IMG/VR virus record: IMGVR_UViG_3300015202_000027
Location: 1 to 37,505 of that record
Origin: a virus
Strand: one strand, 5' to 3'
DNA: 37,505 nucleotides
A program made the translations under genes and the position numbers. How positions within the stretch are numbered: the stretch's first letter is position 1; every line of letters starts with the position of its first letter. Shown here one piece after another: positions 1 through 8,314 of the stretch. The notes below the pieces were generated by a model. It did no database searches. It worked only from the letters and a program-made list of their open reading frames with translations, and was not told the DNA's origin.

Positions 1-2970
1 GTTGCCGTGAACAATCAAATCATCAAGATGGCGAGGCAGTATAAATTGCCTCTTCTCTTGACGGTTGATTCGCACTTCGTGAAGCCTAATCAAAAACGCC
101 TTCAAGACGTGCTGCTGTCGAATTCCGACGGGGGATGGACATTTAGTGAGTCCTACCACATGCCTGATCTGGCGGAAGCGGCCGAGTCCTGGGCCAATAA
201 CCATGGCTGGGATGTCGAGCAGCAGAAAATCTTCCAGGAAGCGGTCGAGAACAACGATATCCTCGTCGGGATGGCCAAGGGTCTCACGATTTCTACGCCA
301 TACCGCCAGCCCGAGCCCAACTACCCTCAAGACTTGATTGAGTTCGCCAAGGATCATCCTTCAGAAGCTCGGAAGGCTCTACTTGTCCGGGCGATTAAAA
401 AGCACGGCCGTATGAATTGGAACGACCCTGCTTACGTTGAGCGCCTGCAAAAGGAACTCGATGTCATTTGTGACAACGGGATCGTGGACTTTTCGGACTA
501 CTTCATCTTTCTCGAGGACGTCTACGCCTGGGCTGCCGCCCATTCCATCTTCTCGGCTCCAGGTCGAGGATCCGGGGCGGGATCTCTTCTGGCCTACTGT
601 CTGAAAATCACCCACTTGGACCCGATCAAATGGCGATTGCCGTTTGAGCGATTTTTGTCCATGGCACGGTTGAAGCGAGGCAAGTTCCCCGACATCGATT
701 GCGACTTTGGGTCCAGGGACGCTTTGATCGCCTATCTTCGCGAAAGGTTTGGCGACAAGATGGCTCAGGCGTCAACTCTAGGCACCCTGAAATTGAAGAG
801 TGCCATCCGCGACGCCTGTCGGGCGATTCTTGGAATGAACGGTCATGACGCTATCGTCGAGGCGGTCTGCAAGACGATTCCAAACGAGCCACAGGGCGTG
901 AACTCGAAGGATTTCCTCCTGGGCTACAAGGACCAAGACGGCAACCTTCATGAGGGGCATTTACACGAAAACGAGTCATTGGATCAATTCTTCAAGGCCT
1001 ATCCTCCAGTCTATGAAGCGGTCCTTCAATTGTTGGGGATTCCAAGGTCTGTCGGTCGCCATGCCTCGGCATTTCTAATCTCAAACGCTCCCATTTCTGA
1101 TTCGGTACCGACTTGCGTGATCTCAGGCTACCTTTGCACGCAGTACCAGGCGTCCGCGTCGAACAACATGGTGGAGAAAGCGGGCCTCATCAAGTTCGAC
1201 TTTCTTGGCGTCAACACCCTGAAAGACATCGAGAACTGTATTCGTCTTGTTCAGGCCAAGCATGGCTATAAGGTTTGGAGCGAAGAACTCATTCTTGATG
1301 GCGAGAAGTTCAAGATTCAGCAAGGTGACCTCGCGATCGACCAACTTCCAGATCGCTCGGGTAAGCTGATGAACATCTACGACCTTCCAGAGGACCAGGG
1401 GGTGTTTGCCGATCTGTCCGCCGGCAAGACGATAACTGTCTTTCAGATGACCTCGGCTCTTATGACCGGCCAGACCCGCATGATTCAGCCAACGGCCCTT
1501 CGGCATTGCAGTGACATCGTCGCTCTCGTGCGCCCAGGACCACTGCTCGCAGACACCGGTGTATTGATCCCGGATCATTCGCGCTTCCATACGGGCACCG
1601 GTCGAAAAACCTATACGATGACGGAACTCTACATCGACGCGAAAGCGGGAGTGGTGACTCCAACCTACGCGCACGAAGGAATGCGCGCGATCCTGGAAGA
1701 AACCTATGGTTGCGCTGCCTACCAGGAGCAGCTCCAACAAATGTTCGTGGATTTGGCGGGCTACTCACTCGAAGAGGCCGACTACCTGAGAGAGACGTTG
1801 GCCAAGAAGAAACGGCAAGACATGGAAAAGGCCATTCCAGACCTCAGGAGGCGATTGGCCGAAAAGGGCTGGAGCGAGCAACAGGCCGAGATTTTTGTGG
1901 GTCTATGCGTCTCCAGCTCCGCTTACTCCTTCAATAAAGCCCACTCCGCCGCTTATGCCGTGGTGGCATACCAATGTGCATACCTCAAGCATCACTATCC
2001 GGTGGAGTGGTGGACGGCCGTTCTTCAGAACGCCAAAGTCGAGGATATCCGTGAAAAGGGGTACGCCCAGGTTCTTCAGTCTCAGCAGTTGCTCGAACTG
2101 CCTTCGATTAATGGACCCACTGACACATTCATTCCATCCGAGGGCATGGTTAAAGCTCCGCTCTACCTCATCGACCGCGTGGGCGACACTGCTTGCGCTG
2201 AGATCGAGCGGGCGAGAAGGGCGGGCGGCAACTTCGAAAGCTTTCAGGACTTCTTTGAGCGAGTGGAAGCAAGGAAGGTGAACGAAGGGGTTATCACCAA
2301 CCTCATTCTTTGCGAGACCTTCCGGGACATCGAAATCCTCCGCTCTCCCCAGGAGATCCTCGAAGAGTACTATTACCTGAAAAAGGTGAGTTCACTGAAG
2401 CTTGGGGAAGGCAAAAAAGGGCAAGACCTGAGGGAGGCAGTCGAGGTGTATCGCCAAAAGGAGATAAAGGCAGGGAAGAGATTACCTGTGCCCGACATCT
2501 TTCACGATCTACTCCAGAACGAGATCGCCCGCGCCAAGGCCCTTCCCATCTATCGACTGAACGTACACGAGGACTTTCAGGCCCTCCTGAGACGAAAGGC
2601 CGAGATTACCTACAATGAGGACGGGAAGGCCTTTTATCGTCGAGGGGCGGGAGAACTCATCAGGGTCTACAAGACTGTGGCTGAGGTCCGAGCCGAAAGA
2701 CCCTACGGTTTGGGCTGCTTCATTGGGCTGATCTCCTCGACGTCCACGTTCCAGTACACGGACAAGCGCTCCGGTAACAAGGTGACTGCACTCAAGCTCC
2801 AGCTCCAAAACGATGGGGAGTCCTTCGAGGCGGTTGTGTGGCCGACCATGTACGAGGAAATGGGCCCACCGCCTGAAGATAAGATTGTCCGAGCCGTCGG
2901 AAAGATTAAGGAATCCGCGCGCGAGCCGGGCAAGTTCGAGATGAGCGTCGAGGGCATCTCCTTCCTCTAG
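1..2970 (+). CDS. dnaE: DNA polymerase III alpha subunit (DnaE-type), 5' end outside window
   Basis: Replicative DNA polymerase of the bacterial C family. The reading frame is open from base 1, so the GTG at base 7 is probably internal and the start and most of the PHP domain lie upstream. The first residues (TVDSHF, then DVLLSN) match the end of a PHP domain. The palm follows with PGRGSGAGS near residue 187 of this fragment, the PDIDCDF block with catalytic Asp near 231 and 233, and a third Asp near 400 in KFDFLG. YQEQ, the KKKRQDM block and FNKAHSAAY are typical DnaE fingers motifs, and an OB-fold region lies near the C-terminus (FQYTDKRSG onward). A class A motif begins four bases after the stop. 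It is unusual beside T4-like recombination genes, since most such phages use a family A or B polymerase. Family assignment is secure. Confidence 0.95.
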   Translation, partial: VAVNNQIIKMARQYKLPLLLTVDSHFVKPNQKRLQDVLLSNSDGGWTFSESYHMPDLAEAAESWANNHGWDVEQQKIFQEAVENNDILVGMAKGLTISTPYRQPEPNYPQDLIEFAKDHPSEARKALLVRAIKKHGRMNWNDPAYVERLQKELDVICDNGIVDFSDYFIFLEDVYAWAAAHSIFSAPGRGSGAGSLLAYCLKITHLDPIKWRLPFERFLSMARLKRGKFPDIDCDFGSRDALIAYLRERFGDKMAQASTLGTLKLKSAIRDACRAILGMNGHDAIVEAVCKTIPNEPQGVNSKDFLLGYKDQDGNLHEGHLHENESLDQFFKAYPPVYEAVLQLLGIPRSVGRHASAFLISNAPISDSVPTCVISGYLCTQYQASASNNMVEKAGLIKFDFLGVNTLKDIENCIRLVQAKHGYKVWSEELILDGEKFKIQQGDLAIDQLPDRSGKLMNIYDLPEDQGVFADLSAGKTITVFQMTSALMTGQTRMIQPTALRHCSDIVALVRPGPLLADTGVLIPDHSRFHTGTGRKTYTMTELYIDAKAGVVTPTYAHEGMRAILEETYGCAAYQEQLQQMFVDLAGYSLEEADYLRETLAKKKRQDMEKAIPDLRRRLAEKGWSEQQAEIFVGLCVSSSAYSFNKAHSAAYAVVAYQCAYLKHHYPVEWWTAVLQNAKVEDIREKGYAQVLQSQQLLELPSINGPTDTFIPSEGMVKAPLYLIDRVGDTACAEIERARRAGGNFESFQDFFERVEARKVNEGVITNLILCETFRDIEILRSPQEILEEYYYLKKVSSLKLGEGKKGQDLREAVEVYRQKEIKAGKRLPVPDIFHDLLQNEIARAKALPIYRLNVHEDFQALLRRKAEITYNEDGKAFYRRGAGELIRVYKTVAEVRAERPYGLGCFIGLISSTSTFQYTDKRSGNKVTALKLQLQNDGESFEAVVWPTMYEEMGPPPEDKIVRAVGKIKESAREPGKFEMSVEGISFL

Positions 2971-2973
2971 CGC

Positions 2974-2987
2974 GATCGGTACAGCAA
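2974..2987 (+). promoter_or_regulatory. Class A motif (putative phage promoter) upstream of the SSB operon
   Basis: GATCGGTACAGCAA, a full match to the recurring motif. It is placed just after the dnaE stop and 99 bases before the next start codon. The gene start at 3086 has its own Shine-Dalgarno sequence (AGGAG), so the motif is not acting as the ribosome binding site here. Confidence 0.7.
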
Positions 2988-2993
2988 GTTTGT

Positions 2994-3062
2994 AGGGCGG
3001 TGTCGATTGAGGGCAGGAACTCCTTCCCCCAAAAGCCTTTCCAGCACTCTCGATGCCGCCCT
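2994..3062 (+). promoter_or_regulatory. Long stem in the 5' leader of the SSB operon
   Basis: Bases 2994-3006 (AGGGCGGTGTCGA) can pair with 3050-3062 (TCGATGCCGCCCT) in a continuous 13-pair stem containing two G-U pairs, with a 43-base loop. It begins shortly after the class A motif and ends 23 bases before the start codon, leaving the Shine-Dalgarno sequence free. It could stabilise the mRNA or be a regulated leader. Function is inferred only. Confidence 0.5.
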
Positions 3063-3085
3063 CACACATACTCAGGAGAACGAAG

Positions 3086-3580
3086 ATGCAGAAGAAAGTG
3101 ATCATCAATCCAACGAAGGCCGAGGAGGGGACCTACACCCTGCTGGTGCCGGCAGATATTAAACGAGCGCTATTCACTCGTTGTCTCGGTGTCCGCGACG
3201 GGCGCTTGAAGGTTCCATTTTTAATCACCGACACGCACTTGGGTCGCCTCATCTCCAATATCGAATACCGCGTAAAGTCGGTTTCGCGCTGGACGAACAA
3301 AGAAGTGAACAGCTTGGACGAGGCCTGCGAATACCTCGCCAAGGTGGCCGATGAAATCTACGCCGGCGAATTCTGGGACATGAAAGTTCTCAAGGCTGAA
3401 GTTATGTACGGAAAGGACAAAGTGTACGGCTTGGTTTGCCCGGTCGCGGGAAAGGTACAGCAGATTAGACAGACTCTGGAAAGCGTTGCCACCATCGAAG
3501 TGAACGAGTTCAAAGGGGTCAAGAAGGACAACAAATCGCCTGAACAGGCAAAGACGAAAACCGAAAAGGACCCACAATGA
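3086..3580 (+). CDS. Hypothetical protein, first gene of the SSB operon
   Basis: 164 residues, not recognised. I chose the ATG at 3086 because AGGAG lies eight bases upstream; an upstream ATG at 3053 lacks such a site and lies inside the leader stem. The protein is soluble and mixed in charge, with a lysine-rich tail (QAKTKTEKDPQ) that looks disordered. No signal peptide or membrane segment is seen. Its stop overlaps the start of the gp32-like gene (ATGA), so the two are probably translationally coupled, and a role in DNA replication or recombination is a reasonable guess from position only. A GGTACAGCA core occurs inside the gene at 3454. Confidence 0.8.
   Translation: MQKKVIINPTKAEEGTYTLLVPADIKRALFTRCLGVRDGRLKVPFLITDTHLGRLISNIEYRVKSVSRWTNKEVNSLDEACEYLAKVADEIYAGEFWDMKVLKAEVMYGKDKVYGLVCPVAGKVQQIRQTLESVATIEVNEFKGVKKDNKSPEQAKTKTEKDPQ
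3451..3462 (+). promoter_or_regulatory. Weaker class A motif inside the 3086 gene
   Basis: AAAGGTACAGCA contains the full core but lacks the usual ATC ahead of it, and lies about 115 bases before the gp32-like gene. It could be an internal promoter or a chance match within codons for GKVQQ. Confidence 0.3.
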
Positions 3581-4539
3581 GCAATGAAATCGCCCTCAGT
3601 TTTGACCTCGAAGCACTTCTGAACAAAGGTAAGCGCAACCGCAAATACAAGTTCGAATACTTGAAGGACGGCTTGGCCTCTTACCGCATTCTCCCATCGT
3701 TCGATTCGGCTAATCGCCGCTTTGAGCACGGGTACGCGCTCCACTGGTTGACGGGTGAAAACGGCAAACCTGTGAAGGCCCTTTGCACCTACTACACTGA
3801 AAAGTTCTGCCCGGTCTGTCAGGCCCACAAAGCTACCAAAGAGGCTTACGAAGGAGCTGTGAAGGCTGCGCCGCAGGCTGAAAACACCAAGCGTTTGGCC
3901 GCTGCCATGATGAAGCTCAGTGTCGCGCGCTCCACCTTCTACAACGCAGTCAACGCCTCGGGTGAGCCGGTCATCCTTGAGCTGAACAGCACTGTGTCCA
4001 AAGCTCTGGAAGTGCTGATCATTGAGGCCTACCAGAAGAAGAATTTCGATGCGACCGCATTGAAGGGTGGTGTTTGGTTTGACTTCACGAAGAGTGGCAA
4101 GGGCCGTGATTCGGTTCGTGTCGATTACAAGCGCATTTCTCGCCTGGTGGAAGGTGAAATGGTGGACGTTCTTGATCGCACCGGTCTCTCAGAGGAGTTG
4201 ACCAACCGCTTGCCGACCGCTGTTGCCAACCTCCATGACCCGAAGACCATGTGGATCCGAGAGTACACCGCTCTGGAGCTGGGGGACTACCTGAAGGGTA
4301 AGCCTCTTCCAGACACCAATGGTCGTCAAACGGCTGCTGCTCCGACTTCGGAAGAGGATAGCGAAGAGTCTCATGCAGCGGCTCTTCAAGCGATTACCAA
4401 CACAGTCGCAACCCCTCCTAACGCTCAAGCTGCGCCTGCGGCAGTTCAAGCGACTGCGCCGGCGCCTCAGGCAAGTCAGTTCAAGGACTTCGCAGCTGAA
4501 GCAGAACGTCTCCAGAGACTTTCGAACCCACAGGGCTGA
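3577..4539 (+). CDS. gp32-like single-stranded DNA-binding protein
   Basis: 320 residues. It probably coats single-stranded DNA at the replication fork and during recombination, as T4 gp32 does. The N-terminal part has the gp32-like pattern of a short lead-in, a segment of aromatic and basic residues (KFEYLKDGLASYRILPSF) and then a cysteine pair in EKFCPVCQAH near residue 79, which fits the zinc-binding region of such proteins. The middle part is beta-rich and charged. The C-terminal 75 residues are low complexity, rich in Ala, Pro and Gln with a Glu/Asp patch (EEDSEES), comparable to the flexible acidic tail used for partner binding. It overlaps the previous gene by four bases and is followed closely by a possible UvsY-like gene. 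Overall similarity to gp32 is weak at the sequence level. Confidence 0.7.
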   Translation: MSNEIALSFDLEALLNKGKRNRKYKFEYLKDGLASYRILPSFDSANRRFEHGYALHWLTGENGKPVKALCTYYTEKFCPVCQAHKATKEAYEGAVKAAPQAENTKRLAAAMMKLSVARSTFYNAVNASGEPVILELNSTVSKALEVLIIEAYQKKNFDATALKGGVWFDFTKSGKGRDSVRVDYKRISRLVEGEMVDVLDRTGLSEELTNRLPTAVANLHDPKTMWIREYTALELGDYLKGKPLPDTNGRQTAAAPTSEEDSEESHAAALQAITNTVATPPNAQAAPAAVQATAPAPQASQFKDFAAEAERLQRLSNPQG

Positions 4540-4542
4540 GCG

Positions 4543-5088
4543 ATGAACGAGGACTTGAAGAAATTCATTGGGCTGGGTTCCGACGACGAGACCCAGCCCG
4601 TCCTCTACCAGGAGCCCAAAGCAGGCCTCCCGGTCCCGATGGACATGACGGACATCTACAAGTGGGAATCGATGGTGGATCAACTCACCAACATCAACTC
4701 CATCAACGGACCCTACTACATGAGGGAATTCCTGAAGGCGAAAGAGGTTTGCAGCTCCTACTACTGCAAGCTCATCTTCGATCTCGAGCAGGCAAGGAAT
4801 CGGACCAAGACCGAATACGCGTTGTCCTACCTCGAGCGCTCCCAGGAATACATCAAGTTCAAGGGGCTGAAGGATACGGATGAAACCAAGAAGCAATACG
4901 TCCAAATCGACCGCGCCTACCAAGCCGCCAAAGATCATGAGGACATGCTGAAGGCCTTGGCCACCCTTCTTGGCAACAAGGTGGACAAATTTCAGACCGC
5001 TCACGACGACGCTAAGAAGATCTTCGACTCTTCAAGGGATCCGCGAGGCTCCTTGCCTGCGGTGCCGACGTCAAGGGATGCCACATGA
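4543..5088 (+). CDS. Possible UvsY-like recombination mediator
   Basis: 181 residues. It starts three bases after the gp32-like gene and lies upstream of the RecA-like gene, where a mediator that loads recombinase onto SSB-coated DNA would be expected. The protein is mostly predicted helix, with many Lys, Asp and Tyr residues. A central arrangement of a Tyr/Arg-rich helix, then LKDTDETKK, then a long helix (KALATLLGNKVDKF) resembles the general plan of UvsY, but the tail is longer than in T4. No catalytic motif is visible. The assignment rests mainly on context and helix pattern, so it should be read as a hypothesis. Confidence 0.4.
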   Translation: MNEDLKKFIGLGSDDETQPVLYQEPKAGLPVPMDMTDIYKWESMVDQLTNINSINGPYYMREFLKAKEVCSSYYCKLIFDLEQARNRTKTEYALSYLERSQEYIKFKGLKDTDETKKQYVQIDRAYQAAKDHEDMLKALATLLGNKVDKFQTAHDDAKKIFDSSRDPRGSLPAVPTSRDAT

Positions 5089-5450
5089 AATGGCCTTTTG
5101 GCGGCGGATCACCGTCCGAAGATGAGTCAAAGTTGCCCGTCGAAACCCCGTTGAAAGAGCTTTTCGACCTCGCCAAGAACGATCCGACACTCCTTAGGCA
5201 TTTAAGGGCCTGGGAGACCAAGTGGGTCGTTCAGTATGCGGTTGAAGACGATGTGTCGAAGATCCTGACAAAGACCGAGGACCTGGACGAGGTGACCGAC
5301 ATCCTTCTCAAGCGGGAGGATGTCGCTCTCAAGTTCTTGGGGACGAAGGTGGCTGACGACTGCTGCATGTCCGACGTGATTAAGAGCGAAAAGACTAAAA
5401 CATCAAGGCACCGCTACTCGGTCCTTGCGATTCGAAAGAGGCCGATATGA
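5085..5450 (+). CDS. Hypothetical protein
   Basis: 121 residues, not recognised. Its ATG overlaps the previous stop as ATGA and its own stop overlaps the next start the same way, so it belongs to the 3086-5650 operon. The N-terminus (MKWPFGGGSPSEDES) looks flexible. The rest is acidic and helical (EDLDEVTDILLKREDV), ending in a short basic tail (RHRYSVLAIRKRPI). A small replication-associated protein is plausible from position, but nothing in the sequence names it. Confidence 0.75.
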   Translation: MKWPFGGGSPSEDESKLPVETPLKELFDLAKNDPTLLRHLRAWETKWVVQYAVEDDVSKILTKTEDLDEVTDILLKREDVALKFLGTKVADDCCMSDVIKSEKTKTSRHRYSVLAIRKRPI

Positions 5451-5650
5451 ACGATATTTTGAAAATGCAGATGATTGTCCGAGTTTTGAATGATGAAGGC
5501 AAAGTCGCGCCCGAGCAAAAGTCTGTCCGAGACATCATTCTCGATCCGGAAGGAGTCCACGCTGACGACGTGTTGAACGCACTTCGATTCTTCTGCGCCA
5601 AGATCATTGGGGATTACGAAGCGGACATCGCGACCAATCCACAGACCTAA
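5447..5650 (+). CDS. Small hypothetical protein
   Basis: 67 residues, last gene of the SSB operon, coupled to the preceding gene by an ATGA overlap. It has an acidic, partly helical composition with the segment SVRDIILDPEGVHADDVLNAL. No family recognised. It is followed within six bases by a class A motif that starts the next transcription unit. Confidence 0.7.
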   Translation: MNDILKMQMIVRVLNDEGKVAPEQKSVRDIILDPEGVHADDVLNALRFFCAKIIGDYEADIATNPQT

Positions 5651-5655
5651 GGCCG

Positions 5656-5668
5656 GATCGGTACAGCA
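5656..5668 (+). promoter_or_regulatory. Class A motif upstream of the recombinase gene
   Basis: GATCGGTACAGCA, perfect over 13 bases, in the gap between 5650 and the recombinase start at 5753. The core ends 84 bases before the start codon, leaving room for a structured leader. Confidence 0.7.
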
Positions 5669-5678
5669 CAGGTGGACG

Positions 5679-5751
5679 TTTCAATGCTTCCGAGAGGCAG
5701 GGAATTTCCAGAACAAGACACTGAAAGATTGAACACTTCGAGGCAATGAAA
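5679..5751 (+). promoter_or_regulatory. Leader stem that would cover the recombinase ribosome binding site
   Basis: Bases 5679-5690 (TTTCAATGCTTC) can pair with 5740-5751 (GAGGCAATGAAA), with ten Watson-Crick pairs, one G-U pair and one A-A mismatch. The 3' arm contains the only purine-rich Shine-Dalgarno-like stretch (GAGG) and ends one base before the ATG at 5753. Such a stem could hold translation off until it melts or is bound. Confidence 0.45.
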
Positions 5752-5752
5752 G

Positions 5753-6886
5753 ATGGCAAATAAATGGCTCACGCAATTTCTGAAGGACGACAAGAATACC
5801 CTTGCTGCGACCACTAAGCCCAAGCAAGTTGTATACCTCCAGAGCCCTAGCTACAACTGGGCTATGCCCCTCAAGATGGGCGAGACTACTTGCCTCTACG
5901 GTCCAGAAGGATCCGGCAAGAGCCTCATCTCAATGTTGGCCATCGGAGCCCTCCATCAGGCTGATCCTACTGCGATCGCAGTGCTTATTTCTACCGAGTA
6001 CCGTGCGCCAGATCCAGATCGTCTACGTGTTCTGGGTGTGGATCCAGAGCGACTTTTGATCCGTCAGGCTTCCGCTTTCAACGACGTCTTCGATTGGATC
6101 TTGTCAAAGGATGAGAAGTTCACGAACGAAGATGGAACGAAAGGAGGACCAGGCCTTTCCTACCAGCTTGAGCAGGGGATGCCAATGCGTGCTCTTGTGA
6201 TCGATTCCGTCAAAGGTATTCAGGGCCCTCGAGAACTCGCCGCCGACTCCACCTCCAAAGAGATCATGGGTGATTTGTCGAAGTTCCTGAATCCAGCTCT
6301 TCGCGGCATCCTTCCCGTCATCCGGAAGCACGACATGATGACCATCCTCGTTCAGCAGGTGAATGAGAACATGGACCAGGACGAGGTGAAATACCAGAAC
6401 CTCAAATACAAGATCCCATCCGGCATGGCCCTCAAGCACTTCTGCGAAGTCATGAACCAGATCGAGCGCGTTACCTCTAAGGACTCCAAGATTTTTGACG
6501 AGACGATGCAATCCATCCGCGAGATTCCTGTCCAGATGGGCCACACCATTCGGGTCAAAAACACCAAGAACAACACGGGAAAGCCATTCCGCGAAGCTGA
6601 GTTCCGCCTCCACTACGAAGACGGTGTCGTTCAGCTGGGCCGTGAAATCGCTGAGCTGGCCGCAAATCTTGGAGTCATCAGTCACCCTATAAACCCTGAG
6701 ACCGGCAAGGAGATCTCTGCCCAGTGGATCTTCAAGGCCACTCTCGCCGCCGTCAAAGTGGACCGCAAATGGATTGGCTTCGCCACCGTCGTTGAAGACT
6801 GTGAAAAGGACCCAGCCTTGAGACGCCAGCTGATGTCCGCTGTCGAGCAGATGGATAAGTCCACCGACACGGAAGGGCAGGCCTAA
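5753..6886 (+). CDS. RecA/UvsX-like strand-exchange recombinase
   Basis: 377 residues. An ATPase that forms filaments on single-stranded DNA and drives homologous pairing, important for recombination-dependent replication and repair. Walker A is GPEGSGKS at residues 50-57 and Walker B is ALVID near 147-151, followed by SVKGI. The ILVQQVNEN segment fits the RecA/UvsX region that follows Walker B. Length is close to T4 UvsX (about 390). The C-terminal part is charged and helical. The gene has its own class A motif and a structured leader, and is followed directly by the nuclease gene at 6887, a T4-like grouping of recombinase and Mre11-like partner. Confidence 0.9.
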   Translation: MANKWLTQFLKDDKNTLAATTKPKQVVYLQSPSYNWAMPLKMGETTCLYGPEGSGKSLISMLAIGALHQADPTAIAVLISTEYRAPDPDRLRVLGVDPERLLIRQASAFNDVFDWILSKDEKFTNEDGTKGGPGLSYQLEQGMPMRALVIDSVKGIQGPRELAADSTSKEIMGDLSKFLNPALRGILPVIRKHDMMTILVQQVNENMDQDEVKYQNLKYKIPSGMALKHFCEVMNQIERVTSKDSKIFDETMQSIREIPVQMGHTIRVKNTKNNTGKPFREAEFRLHYEDGVVQLGREIAELAANLGVISHPINPETGKEISAQWIFKATLAAVKVDRKWIGFATVVEDCEKDPALRRQLMSAVEQMDKSTDTEGQA

Positions 6887-7924
6887 GTGAGCAAGAAGTC
6901 CCGGGCACTCATCATTGGCGATGCCCATCTCAAAATCTCGAACATCGACGTGGCTCGGGACTTCATCTCTCAGTCTTTGGACCTGATACGTGCTGGCAAA
7001 TACGACAAGGTCATCCTGCTCGGAGACCAGTACGACTCATTCGCCATCATTCGCTCTGAGATCCAGAGTCTCTGGACTTCATTCTTCACCTCGGCCATTC
7101 AATACACTAACGTCATTGCATTGGTTGGGAACCATGACCTTTCAGGCGTTGACGGCGGGACGAACCCCATGGAGCCTTTCAAGGCCTATCCAAGGGTGAA
7201 AATTGTCGATGAGCCGCAGCAGACGGACGGTATCTACTACGCCCCTTTCATGCGCGACAACGCTGCATTCGAAGCGTATTGCCGGTCCATTCCGGCCGGT
7301 TCGGTTCTGATCTGCCACCAGTCCTTCAATGGCGCCCAATTTGAAAACGGATTCTATGACCCACATGGAGCGGATCCAGCCTGCGTGGCGCACTTGAGTG
7401 CAGTGATTTCAGGCCACGTTCATAAACGTCAGCATTTCTTGAACATTTGGTATCCAGGCACTCCTTTCCAACATTCTTTCGGGGACGCGGGCGAAAAGAA
7501 GCTCATCCATGAAGTGACGTTGGAGCCGACCGGCTATTCCGCTGTGGCGCCCTTGAGCCTCAATCTTCCCACTTACAACACCCTTGAAGCGGGCTCTCTC
7601 GCCGCGCTCGAGCAGGACGTGGGTCAGCTGGTGGCGCAGGCTTCCCAAGCTCAGCTTGCTGCCATGAACTTGAAGGTGATTGCTCGGGGCACACCCTCAG
7701 AAATCACGGCCTTTTGGTCCTCTCCGGCAGTGAAACACCTCAAGCAGGACGCTCGCCGAGTCGTCGATGGCCTCACATCCGCCCGCCCGACTGAGAAATT
7801 GCCGGGAATGACGGCTAAAACCCATAAAGAGAAACTCTATGAATTTATCGAATACAAAGGCAAGAGCTGGAGAACAAATTGGACACGAGTCGCTCATCGC
7901 GCAGAAGAGCTTCTCGCCCAGTGA
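6887..7924 (+). CDS. sbcD: SbcD/Mre11-like nuclease subunit (T4 gp47-like)
   Basis: 345 residues, GTG start directly after the recombinase stop. It is a calcineurin-type metallophosphoesterase with all family motifs: GDAH at residues 11-14, GDQYD at 46-50, GNHD at 81-84, a single His in ICHQ at 144, and GHVH at 176-179. With the Rad50/SbcC-like ATPase at 28215 it should form the complex that trims DNA ends. The C-terminal 120 residues are helical and variable, and would bind the partner. The partner gene lies 20 kb away under a separate class A motif, whereas in many genomes the pair is adjacent. Confidence 0.9.
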   Translation: MSKKSRALIIGDAHLKISNIDVARDFISQSLDLIRAGKYDKVILLGDQYDSFAIIRSEIQSLWTSFFTSAIQYTNVIALVGNHDLSGVDGGTNPMEPFKAYPRVKIVDEPQQTDGIYYAPFMRDNAAFEAYCRSIPAGSVLICHQSFNGAQFENGFYDPHGADPACVAHLSAVISGHVHKRQHFLNIWYPGTPFQHSFGDAGEKKLIHEVTLEPTGYSAVAPLSLNLPTYNTLEAGSLAALEQDVGQLVAQASQAQLAAMNLKVIARGTPSEITAFWSSPAVKHLKQDARRVVDGLTSARPTEKLPGMTAKTHKEKLYEFIEYKGKSWRTNWTRVAHRAEELLAQ

Positions 7925-8291
7925 CCTTTTCCACGGGGAGAGATGGCTCCTCGAGAACGGACTCATCAGCGAGTCCAGTGCCGACACCCTGATGGGTTAC
8001 GGCTACATGCAAATGGGCGTCTTGAACGTTGATCTCAAGATCGACTTGGACACTTTCAATGCCGGCAAGGGCGCTCGGGTCGACTACACTCTCGACATCG
8101 GTCGGCGTAAAGGCCTGTTCTATCGCTGGGCCCTCAAAGCCGCTTCCGGCCGGGGCATCTGGTCCAAGCTAAAGGCCGTCTTTTGGATCAAGCTTGGAGC
8201 GCCTATTCCCGGATACCTGGAGCGAAGTGTTAAGGCCCTTGCCTCCGAATTCCTCCCAGACATCTTCGAGATCACTGTCAAAGTGAAATAA
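7839..8291 (+). CDS. Hypothetical protein
   Basis: 150 residues, not recognised. The ATG at 7839 lies inside the end of the SbcD-like gene in another frame, giving an 86-base overlap. A later start is possible (for example the ATG near 7990), so the true N-terminus is uncertain. The part downstream of the overlap looks protein-like, with a helical stretch, a basic patch (RRKGLFYRWALKAASGRG) and a hydrophobic segment (LKAVFWIKLGAPI). A class A motif starts four bases after its stop. Confidence 0.6.
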   Translation: MNLSNTKARAGEQIGHESLIAQKSFSPSDLFHGERWLLENGLISESSADTLMGYGYMQMGVLNVDLKIDLDTFNAGKGARVDYTLDIGRRKGLFYRWALKAASGRGIWSKLKAVFWIKLGAPIPGYLERSVKALASEFLPDIFEITVKVK

Positions 8292-8295
8292 CTAG

Positions 8296-8309
8296 GATCG
8301 GTACAGCAA
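8296..8309 (+). promoter_or_regulatory. Class A motif six bases before the DinG-like gene
   Basis: GATCGGTACAGCAA, with the core ending six bases before the ATG at 8315. The intervening bases (ATTGAG) hold no properly spaced Shine-Dalgarno sequence. The stretch from 8298 to 8325 is nearly identical (26 of 28 bases) to 27179-27206. Confidence 0.75.
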
Positions 8310-8314
8310 TTGAG

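Noticed and set aside
7-9. GTG at base 7 as the start of the DNA polymerase gene
   Set aside because: The frame is open to base 1, and the protein begins in the middle of the PHP domain, so the real start is upstream of the window.
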